A DNA stretch of 7,437 nucleotides from Gammaproteobacteria bacterium (GTDB taxonomy: Bacteria > Pseudomonadota > Gammaproteobacteria > Steroidobacterales > Steroidobacteraceae), in contig JADLDF010000077.1 of the NCBI GenBank assembly GCA_020846815.1, positions 1 to 7,437 on the forward strand, written 5' to 3'. Under the pieces are notes generated by a model, which made no database searches, was not told where the DNA came from, and worked only from the letters and a program-made list of their open reading frames with translations. Of the stretch, positions 1 through 5,040 are shown one piece after another (the first letter of the stretch is position 1; each line of letters starts with the position of its first letter). The translations under genes were made by a program, and so were the position numbers.

Positions 1-1
1 G

Positions 2-127
2 GCCGCGCCACGCCGCCTGCGCAGCACCGAGCTGTTCGCCGGCCGCCGCGAGGTGCGCATCGAGCACCAGGGTGTCGAGTACCGGCTGCGCCTGACGCGC
101 TTCGAGAAACTGATCCTGACCAAGTAG
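2..127 (+). CDS. hemP: Hemin uptake protein HemP, C-terminal part (5' end outside window)
   Basis: The last 41 codons of a small protein are visible, ending in TAG at 125-127. The reading is LRSTELFAGRREVRIEHQG, then VEYRLRLTRFEKLILTK. This matches the HemP/HmuP family (small proteins of about 50-80 residues): an S-x-x-L-F-x-G-R-R-E-V-x-I-x-H-x-G-x-x-Y-R-L-R-L-T-R block followed by the diagnostic C-terminal KLILTK. Family members lie beside TonB-dependent haem receptor genes. In some alpha- and betaproteobacteria they act as small positive regulators of haem receptor expression, usually under Fur or Irr control. The N-terminus and promoter lie to the left, so iron control cannot be seen. No receptor gene follows directly, so any receptor must be upstream or elsewhere. 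The family call is firm; the role as regulator or uptake helper is by analogy. Confidence 0.9.
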   Translation, partial: AAPRRLRSTELFAGRREVRIEHQGVEYRLRLTRFEKLILTK

Positions 128-190
128 TCCCGAATCCCTGTAAGCCAGCCGCCGCGCCTTCGTCTTCCGGGCGCGTGCCGCCAGCCAGAG

Positions 191-208
191 ACCCCGCCCC
201 GGCGGGGT
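191..208 (+). terminator. Perfect GC hairpin downstream of hemP
   Basis: ACCCCGCC (191-198) and GGCGGGGT (201-208) are exact reverse complements separated by CC; in practice this gives a 7-bp stem with a 4-base loop. It lies 63 bases after the hemP stop and 11 bases before the next Shine-Dalgarno. There is no U-run after it, so it is not a classic intrinsic terminator. It could be a terminator, a 3'-end stabiliser of hemP mRNA, or an attenuating hairpin in the leader of the next gene. Confidence 0.45.
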
Positions 209-229
209 GCAACACTGCTGGAGGCTGAC

Positions 230-846
230 ATGGCTGAGGTCCGACCGAATCCCGCCCCGACCGGCTCGATGCCATCGCCACCGCTGTCGGAGCCGCCGAC
301 AGCCTTGCGGTCGAGGTGCGCCGGGTGAGTGCCTCCCGTCACGAGCCGCAGCCGCTGGTGCTCGCCGAGCTCGGCTTCGCCTCGCAGTTCGTCGTCTGGG
401 CCGCGCGCCAGTGGATCCATCTGCGCGACGCCCGTGGCAATGCCGCGCGTCGCCTCGCCGATGCCTTCGAGGCCGCGCGCGCGCCGCGCGCCCTCGACGC
501 GCTCGATGCGGTGCTCGCGACGCTCGCCTGCCATGCGCGGCGCCGGCTCGATTTCCGTGCCGCCGGCGAAGTCATCGTCGGTCGCGACGAGCGGGCGCTG
601 CTCGAGCTGCTCGGCGCGATGCAGGCGCCGCGCGACGATCTGCCCGACGCCACGGTCTGCGACGAGCATGCTGCCGCGCTGGTCGCACTCGGCTGGACCG
701 GCGACGTCGTCGCGCGCCGGCTCGCGCCGCGGCTCGCCGATCTCGCCGGCGAACTCGCCGCCGCGGGCCTTTGGCTCGGTGCAGGTCCAGGCCTGCGGCT
801 GTGCGCCGCCGCGCCGTCCGAACCAGCGCGCCGCGCGCTGCACTGA
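230..846 (+). CDS. Protein of unknown function, with an apparent one-base frameshift near codon 10
   Basis: I do not recognise the family. A strong GGAGG (220-224) stands 5 bases before ATG 230, but that frame gives only 32 codons and stops at 326-328. The adjacent frame is open from 238 to the TGA at 844-846 and reads protein-like from about 259 (DRLDAIATAVGAADSLAVEV). Adding one C to the CCCC run at 255-258 joins the two as MAEVRPNPAP-DRLDAIATAV, giving 205 residues from a well-placed ribosome site. Either the sequence lacks a base there (assembly error) or the gene is disrupted. If the shift is real, translation could still begin at GTG 316, giving 176 residues but losing the N-terminus. 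The body is mostly helical and Ala/Arg/Leu-rich, with no signal peptide, no membrane segment and no clear catalytic motif. A stretch at about 355-430 (LVLAELGFASQFVVWAARQW) is the most hydrophobic part. Its place after hemP might link it to haem or iron, but nothing in the protein shows this. Confidence 0.6.
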
Positions 847-991
847 AACCGCTGCAGCCGCCGAGGCCGATCCGCCCGGTCGACCGCAGACCGCCGCGCA
901 CGGCGAGCGACCGCGGCGCATCGGCGACGACGTCACGCTGCAGTTCCGCGAGGATCGGCCCGGCCACTGATCGGCGCGGGCCCGCGTCGTC
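847..991. other. Intergenic gap between convergent genes
   Basis: These 145 bases separate the unknown gene from the converging fasciclin gene. The only structure I see is a perfect 12-base palindrome CGCGGGCCCGCG (975-986), flanked by CTGA (967-970) and TCAG (992-995). The whole can fold as an imperfect hairpin next to the fasciclin stop codon and could serve as a terminator in either direction, though it has no U-tract. A second plus-strand frame stays open to 968-970; I could not decide whether it is a C-terminal extension of the preceding gene. Confidence 0.35.
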
Positions 992-1471
992 TCAGGGCAG
1001 CAGCACGTTGTCGAGCGTGAACACGCGGCCGTTGGCCGCGACGCGCTCGCGGTTGCCGACCCGCGCCTCGCCGACGACCAGGTGGCCACGCTCGAGGCGC
1101 ACGCCGATCGCCTGCCCGTCGAGCGTGGTCAGGCTGCGGCGCTTCTTCAACTCGTCGCGGCCCAGCTTGCCCGCGACCACGTGGCGCTTGAGCAGCGCGG
1201 TCAGTTCGTCGCGGTTCTCCGGCCGCAGCAGCTCGTCGAGCCTGCCGGCGGGCAGGCGTGCGAAGGCCTCGTTGGTCGGCGCCAGCAGCGTGGCGGCGTC
1301 GCCGGCGAGCGCCGACTCGAGGCCGGCCGCCTCGAGTGCACGGGCGAGGGTCGAGAACTCGGGCTCGGCCTTCACCACTTGGGCGAGGCTCCGGCTGGGA
1401 TCGGCGCGGCCCGGAAGAGGCATCAGGACCAGGGCGAGCGCGGCCAGGATCAGGTTGCGGCGAGGGGTCAT
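992..1471 (-). CDS. Secreted fasciclin (FAS1) domain protein
   Basis: A 159-residue protein with an N-terminal signal peptide (MTPRRN, hydrophobic LILAALALVLMPLPG, probable cleavage after G-R-A at residue 23) and one FAS1 domain filling the rest. FAS1 landmarks are present: the H1-type motif TLLAPTNEAF (residues 61-70), the central RHVVAGKL (97-104, equivalent to the usual YHVV) and the H2-type C-terminal motif NGRVFTLDNVLLP (147-159). Bacterial single-FAS1 proteins of this size are secreted or periplasmic and are thought to act in adhesion or matrix contacts; no enzymatic role is known for the fold. I chose the ATG at 1471 because it starts the signal peptide and has GGAG 7 bases upstream; an in-frame ATG 42 codons earlier would add an unlikely extension. 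It is divergent from the TetR gene and may be controlled by it. Confidence 0.9.
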   Translation of the reverse strand: MTPRRNLILAALALVLMPLPGRADPSRSLAQVVKAEPEFSTLARALEAAGLESALAGDAATLLAPTNEAFARLPAGRLDELLRPENRDELTALLKRHVVAGKLGRDELKKRRSLTTLDGQAIGVRLERGHLVVGEARVGNRERVAANGRVFTLDNVLLP

Positions 1472-1523
1472 CGGATACTCCAGTGGATTCCGGGAATGGG
1501 TGGGAGGGGGGAAGCCGTCCGGG

Positions 1524-1592
1524 ATGACCGTATTACAGTTGTTTATTACGATTGTTTCGAGCACCAATGGTGCCGGGTGGTAGCCTGACCAC
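1524..1592. promoter_or_regulatory. Divergent control region: AT-rich 13-nt tandem repeat and two inverted repeats
   Basis: This gap between the fasciclin and TetR genes is sharply AT-rich at its centre. Seen directly: ATTACAGTTGTTT (1532-1544) is followed at once by ATTACGATTGTTT (1545-1557), 11 of 13 bases identical. A perfect inverted repeat GCACCA-A-TGGTGC lies at 1561-1573. GTGGT and ACCAC (1577-1581 and 1588-1592) are inverted with a 6-base spacer, just before ATG 1596. A possible sigma-70 promoter for the regulator is ATGACC (1524-1529), 17 bases, TACGAT (1547-1552). This would put the start site near 1559 and the first palindrome right after it, a classic repressor position. On the other strand a weaker pair, GAAACA (1558-1553) and TAATAC (1535-1530) with a 17-base spacer, could serve the fasciclin gene. 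The repeats are facts; the promoter and operator roles are inference. Confidence 0.5.
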
Positions 1593-1595
1593 GGC

Positions 1596-2255
1596 ATGGT
1601 GACGAGGATGGCAACCGGCGAAGTCCGTCAGCTCCACGGCAGTGAACCCGATGTCCGCCGGCGGCTGCTCGACGCGGCCAGCGAGGAGTTCGCGGCCAAG
1701 GGCTACGAAGGTGCGACCGTGCGCGACATCGTCGCCCGCGCGCATGCCAACCTGAACTCGATCAACTACTACTTCGGCAGCAAGCAGGAGCTGTATGTCG
1801 AGGTGATGCGCCACCAGGTCGCGCTGTCCGATGCCGCCCATCCGCAGGTGGCGCGCGAGCCACGGTCCGGCGAGGACCCGGTCGAGGCGCTGCGCGCGGC
1901 CGAGCGTCGCATCGTCACCTTCCTGCTCGACCCGAACTCCCTGCTGCCGCGCCTCTACGCACTCGAGCTCGTGAACCCGAGTCCCGCGTTCGAGGCCGCG
2001 AGCGGCGGCGGCGTCGAGCAGAGCGCGCTCACCGGCGCCGTGCGCGCGCTGCTCGGACCGCAGGCCGACGCGAAGCTGGTCGCGCGCTGCGTGCGCACGA
2101 TCTACTCGCAGTGCGCCTATTACATGTTCGTGCGCAAGGTGCTGCCGATCGTCGATCCAGGGTTCGTCGCCGATGCGCGGACCATCGACGAGCTGACCCA
2201 CCACATCACCGAGTTCTCGCTCGGCGGCCTCGAGCGTCTGAAGCCCACCCCCTGA
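1596..2255 (+). CDS. TetR family transcriptional regulator, CecR-like
   Basis: A 219-residue regulator of typical TetR length. The N-terminal DNA-binding domain spans about residues 20-70: RRRLLDAASEEFAAKGYEGA, then TVRDIVARAHANLNSINYYF (helix-turn-helix, 41-60) and GSKQELY. The C-terminal half includes a CVRTIYSQCAYYMFVRKVLP segment, which resembles the CecR (DUF1956) ligand-binding domain, where a conserved helix of the form 'cv-s-igQc-fyrf' is usual. CecR-type proteins are mostly repressors released by a small ligand; the ligand here is unknown. ATG 1596 and an in-frame ATG at 1608 are both possible starts and neither has a good Shine-Dalgarno. The gene is divergent from the fasciclin gene and 70 bases upstream of the PQQ dehydrogenase on the same strand with no clear terminator between, so co-transcription with the dehydrogenase is possible. 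Autoregulation through the palindromes just upstream is likely but inferred. Confidence 0.9.
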   Translation: MVTRMATGEVRQLHGSEPDVRRRLLDAASEEFAAKGYEGATVRDIVARAHANLNSINYYFGSKQELYVEVMRHQVALSDAAHPQVAREPRSGEDPVEALRAAERRIVTFLLDPNSLLPRLYALELVNPSPAFEAASGGGVEQSALTGAVRALLGPQADAKLVARCVRTIYSQCAYYMFVRKVLPIVDPGFVADARTIDELTHHITEFSLGGLERLKPTP

Positions 2256-2325
2256 GACCCGCCCGGACGCTGCTCGCCGCGCGCGTCGTGGCTCGCGTAT
2301 CCTGCCGCGCAAGGGGGAGGACACG

Positions 2326-4524
2326 ATGAACCGAGCCACCGTCCCGACGCGTGCGCGTCTCGTTGCGCGTGCGGTCGCCACCGCCACCACTGCCGTCATC
2401 GCTCTCGCCGCGCTCGCGGCCTGCGCGCCCGATGCGGCGGGCAGCCGCTCGCCGGCCGCGACGCCGGCCACTGCTGCGTCGGCCGGGCCCGACGCGCCGG
2501 CCGCCGCTACCACCACCGACACTGCCGGTGCAGCGCCGTCGATCGCCGCCGGCACGACGCTGCCGACCGCGCCGGGCGGCGACTGGACCGCTTTCGGCCG
2601 CGACCCCGGCGGCAGCCAGCACTCGCCGCTCGCGCAGATCGACGTGAGCAACGTCGCACGGCTGCAGCAGGTCTGGGTGCATCGCAGCGGCGACTTCAAG
2701 GACGCGCCCGTGGCCAAAGGCGGCACGATCCTGCAGACCACGCCGCTGCACGCCAACGGCCTGCTGTATTTCTGCACGCCCCACAACAAGGTGTTCGCGA
2801 TCGATCCGGCGACCGGCCAGCAGCGCTGGATGTTCGACCCGCATCGCGTCGACCCGCGGAGCGGCAAGGCGCCGAGCCCGCCGCTGCAGGCGCCGACGCG
2901 CTGCCGCGGCGTCGCCTATTGGCAGCCTGCGGCCGCGGCCGCGGCCGCGGCCGCGGTTGCGGTTGCGACGTCGCCCGGCGCCTGCAGCCGGCGCATCTTC
3001 AAGAACGGCGAGAACGGCCGCCTCTACGCGCTCGATGCCGACAGCGGCGCGCTTTGCGCCGACTTCGGCGCGGCCAAGGGTCATCCCGGCTGGGTCTGGC
3101 ACGAGGACTACGACAACCGCGGCGAGGGTTTCAGCGGCTCGCCGAGCTCGCCGCCCGCCGTGCTAGGCGACCTCGTGATCATCGGCAACTCCACCAACGA
3201 CGGCCTGTCGAACGCGCGCGACGGTTTCGTCCGCGCTTTCGACGTACGCAGCGGCGAGCTGCGCTGGGAGTGGAGCCCGATCCCCGCCGACAAGGCGCAG
3301 CTCACCGGTGCCGCCAACGTCTGGGCCACGATTTCCGTCGATCCGGTCCAGGGCCTCGTGTTCGTGCCGACGACCAGTCCGTCCACCGACTACTACGGCG
3401 GCGGTCGCCGCTTCGACATTCCGCAAGCCAACGCCATCGTCGCGCTCGACGGCCGCACCGGCAGGCTCGTCTGGCATTTCCAGACCATCCGCCACGATCT
3501 CTTCGACTACGACCTCATCGGCCATCCGCTGCTGGTCGATATCCGCCGCGGCGGCAAGCTGATCCCGGCCGCACTGCTGCAGACCAAGATGGGCTGGCTG
3601 TTCGGCTTCGAGCGCGCGACCGGTGCGCCCATATGGCCGATCGTCGAGCAGCCCGTGCCGCCGACCGACGTGCCCGGCGATCACGCCGCGCCGACGCAGC
3701 CGGTGCCGACCGGCATCGCGCCGTTCGCGCACCAGGTGCTGAAGCGCGAGGACCTCTTCGGGCTGACGCCGCTCGACAAGCTCGCCTGCCAGCGGCGCTT
3801 CGATCAGGCGCGCTACGAGGGCATGTACACGCCGCCGTCGATCAAGGGTTCGATCCTCTTCCCCTCGGCGCTCGGCGGCGGCAACTGGGGCGGCGCGTCC
3901 TACGACCCGCAGCAGAACCTGCTGGTCATCAAGGCCGAGAATCTCGCGACCCTGATCAAGGTCGTCGCCAAGACCGATCGCAAGGCCGAGGACGAGGCCG
4001 GCGGCGTCGACTACCTCACGCGCCCGCTGGTCGGCACGCCGTACAAGGTCGAGGGCGAGCTCTTCCAGTCGCCGCTCGGCATCCCCTGCACGCCGCCGCC
4101 CTGGGGCACGCTCGCCGCGCTCGATCTCGACAGCGGCCGGATCAAGTGGCAGATCCCGCTCGGCCAGGTGCGCCGCGCCGGCGTGACGATTCCCGAAGGC
4201 ACGGGCTGGGGCTCGCCCAACGTCGGCGGCCCGATCACCACGGCCGGTGGCATCACGTTCATCGGCGCAACCATGGACTCGAAGCTGCGCGCGATCGAGA
4301 CCGCGACCGGCAAGGAGCTGTGGTCGGCCGAGCTGCCGGTGCCGGGCATGGCCGTGCCGATGACCTACAGCGTCGACGACCGCCAGTACGTCGTGATCGC
4401 CGCCGGCGGCAACGCCATGGTGGGCACGAAGACCGGTGACTATTTGATCGCGTTCGCGCTGCCGGCTGCGACTGCGCCCGCCGCCGTGGCCGCGCGGGAC
4501 GGCGGCGCTGTCGGTCGCCGCTGA
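2326..4524 (+). CDS. PQQ-dependent dehydrogenase (glucose/quinate-type quinoprotein), lipoprotein-anchored
   Basis: A 732-residue periplasmic quinoprotein. GGGGGAGG (2313-2320) lies 5 bases before the ATG. A lipoprotein signal ends at L-A-A-C (Cys33), followed by an Ala/Thr/Pro linker to about residue 84, then the eight-bladed PQQ propeller from DWTAFGRDPGGSQHSPL (86 on). Family marks: CRGVAYW (Cys193), RIFKNGENGRLYALDADSG, the active-site loop RHDLFDYD (389-396, candidate catalytic Asp), Lys421 in LQTKMGWLFGF (equivalent to the PQQ-contacting Lys of membrane glucose dehydrogenase), GWGSPNVGGP (627-636) and the C-terminal VGTKTGDYLIAFALP. There is no adjacent Cys-Cys pair and no CxxCH haem site, so it fits the glucose/quinate/shikimate group rather than alcohol quinohaemoproteins. 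Classic members have about five N-terminal membrane helices; here a lipid anchor replaces them. It should oxidise a sugar, cyclitol or alcohol and feed electrons to the respiratory chain; the substrate is not readable. An Ala tract (residues 202-210) is unusual. No PQQ synthesis genes are nearby. Confidence 0.92.
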   Translation: MNRATVPTRARLVARAVATATTAVIALAALAACAPDAAGSRSPAATPATAASAGPDAPAAATTTDTAGAAPSIAAGTTLPTAPGGDWTAFGRDPGGSQHSPLAQIDVSNVARLQQVWVHRSGDFKDAPVAKGGTILQTTPLHANGLLYFCTPHNKVFAIDPATGQQRWMFDPHRVDPRSGKAPSPPLQAPTRCRGVAYWQPAAAAAAAAAVAVATSPGACSRRIFKNGENGRLYALDADSGALCADFGAAKGHPGWVWHEDYDNRGEGFSGSPSSPPAVLGDLVIIGNSTNDGLSNARDGFVRAFDVRSGELRWEWSPIPADKAQLTGAANVWATISVDPVQGLVFVPTTSPSTDYYGGGRRFDIPQANAIVALDGRTGRLVWHFQTIRHDLFDYDLIGHPLLVDIRRGGKLIPAALLQTKMGWLFGFERATGAPIWPIVEQPVPPTDVPGDHAAPTQPVPTGIAPFAHQVLKREDLFGLTPLDKLACQRRFDQARYEGMYTPPSIKGSILFPSALGGGNWGGASYDPQQNLLVIKAENLATLIKVVAKTDRKAEDEAGGVDYLTRPLVGTPYKVEGELFQSPLGIPCTPPPWGTLAALDLDSGRIKWQIPLGQVRRAGVTIPEGTGWGSPNVGGPITTAGGITFIGATMDSKLRAIETATGKELWSAELPVPGMAVPMTYSVDDRQYVVIAAGGNAMVGTKTGDYLIAFALPAATAPAAVAARDGGAVGRR
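2929..2964 (+). repeat. Hexanucleotide tract: four GCGGCC then two GCGGTT
   Basis: Inside the PQQ dehydrogenase, four perfect GCGGCC units (2929-2952) are followed by two GCGGTT units (2953-2964). In frame they encode nine Ala, then Val-Ala-Val-Ala (residues 202-214), placed between Cys193 and Cys220. The unit is six bases, so gain or loss of copies keeps the reading frame but changes loop length by two residues. The four overlapping copies also create four overlapping GCGGCCGC octamers. The tract looks like a young slippage expansion in a loop that is shorter in the family members I recall. Confidence 0.9.
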
Positions 4525-4536
4525 CCCGCGGGGCCG

Positions 4537-4555
4537 GGGCGCGACTACCGCGCCC
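4537..4555 (+). terminator. Hairpin downstream of the PQQ dehydrogenase
   Basis: GGGCGCG (4537-4543) pairs exactly with CGCGCCC (4549-4555) around the loop ACTAC, 13 bases after the dehydrogenase stop. It is followed by GCAGCTTTGG, only a weak U-run. It may end or attenuate transcription before the small lipoprotein gene, or act as an mRNA 3' stabiliser. Confidence 0.45.
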
Positions 4556-4609
4556 GCAGCTTTGGTGCAGGAGACTGCTGATCCGTCTCATCTCCGCAAG
4601 GAGAATGTC

Positions 4610-4870
4610 ATGAACCATCGGATCGTCCTGCCGCTCGTCTGCGGGTTCGCGCTGCTCGCGGCTGCCTGCGATCGGCCCGCGCCCAACAATTCCTCGGATG
4701 CTGCGCAGCCGTCGACGCTGCCGGCGCCGTCGCCGTCTCCCGATCCGGCCGTCGATCCGGCGACGCCGCAGGCGGTACCCGTCCCCGAGGGCACGCCGGG
4801 CAGCACCACCGACGGCACGACCAGCCCGGGCACGACGCCCGTGACTCCCGCTCCGCCGCCCGGCGGCTGA
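4610..4870 (+). CDS. Small Pro/Thr-rich lipoprotein of unknown function
   Basis: An 86-residue protein with a clear lipoprotein signal: MNHRIVLPLVCGFALLAAAC, modified Cys20. The mature part (about 66 residues) is low-complexity, made of Pro, Thr, Ala, Gly, Ser and Asp (for example PSPSPDPAVDPATPQ, and a PPPGG end), with no folded domain visible. It looks like an extended, disordered envelope tether. The residue after the Cys is Asp; in enterobacteria an Asp at +2 retains lipoproteins in the inner membrane, so this one may not go to the outer membrane. I chose ATG 4610 because AAGGAG (4598-4603) lies 6 bases upstream; an upstream in-frame ATG at 4562 would put a charged tail before the signal. 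It follows the PQQ dehydrogenase on the same strand by 85 bases with a hairpin between. Its role is unknown. Confidence 0.8.
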   Translation: MNHRIVLPLVCGFALLAAACDRPAPNNSSDAAQPSTLPAPSPSPDPAVDPATPQAVPVPEGTPGSTTDGTTSPGTTPVTPAPPPGG

Positions 4871-4876
4871 TATTTC
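4853..4876 (+). terminator. Possible terminator overlapping the lipoprotein stop
   Basis: CCGCCG (4853-4858) and CGGCGG (4861-4866) form a tight GC hairpin, followed after CTGATA by TTT. It overlaps the last codons (Pro-Pro-Pro-Gly-Gly), so it may simply follow from that peptide. As a terminator it is weak. Confidence 0.25.
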
Positions 4877-4950
4877 CTGGCCGCGCCCGGTTCATGAGTG
4901 TCCGGTCAGCGGAGTCCAGTTCTATCCCGCGACCCCGCGCCGCGGCACGC

Positions 4951-4981
4951 TTGCATCGCGTCCCCAACCCTCTGATCTAAT
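4951..4981 (+). promoter_or_regulatory. Possible promoter for the alpha/beta hydrolase
   Basis: The 170-base gap before the hydrolase holds TTGCAT (4951-4956) and TCTAAT (4976-4981, 5 of 6 match to the sigma-70 -10 box), with a 19-base spacer that is longer than ideal. The pair sits about 60 bases before ATG 5041. The gap length suggests the hydrolase has its own promoter. I see no operator-like repeats. Confidence 0.3.
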
Positions 4982-5040
4982 CCGTGCGCGACGGCGCGCG
5001 AGCCGCGACGCCGGTCTCGACTGCCCACGGAGTATCCGCG

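Noticed and set aside
207..1583. A long plus-strand open frame of 458 codons
   Set aside because: It is extremely Arg/Ala/Ser-rich, crosses the opposite-strand fasciclin gene and has no recognisable motif. It is a shadow of GC-rich coding sequence.
1533..2867. A long minus-strand open frame of 444 codons
   Set aside because: It lies antisense to the TetR gene and the start of the PQQ dehydrogenase, both of which have clear family motifs. Its composition is typical of an antisense frame.
2929..2964. A CRISPR or iteron-type array
   Set aside because: The units are six bases, contiguous, without spacers and in frame inside a gene; this is a coding microsatellite.
2919..4439. A 506-codon plus-strand frame inside the PQQ dehydrogenase
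   Set aside because: It is Arg/Ala-rich, offset by one frame from a well-supported gene, and without family features.
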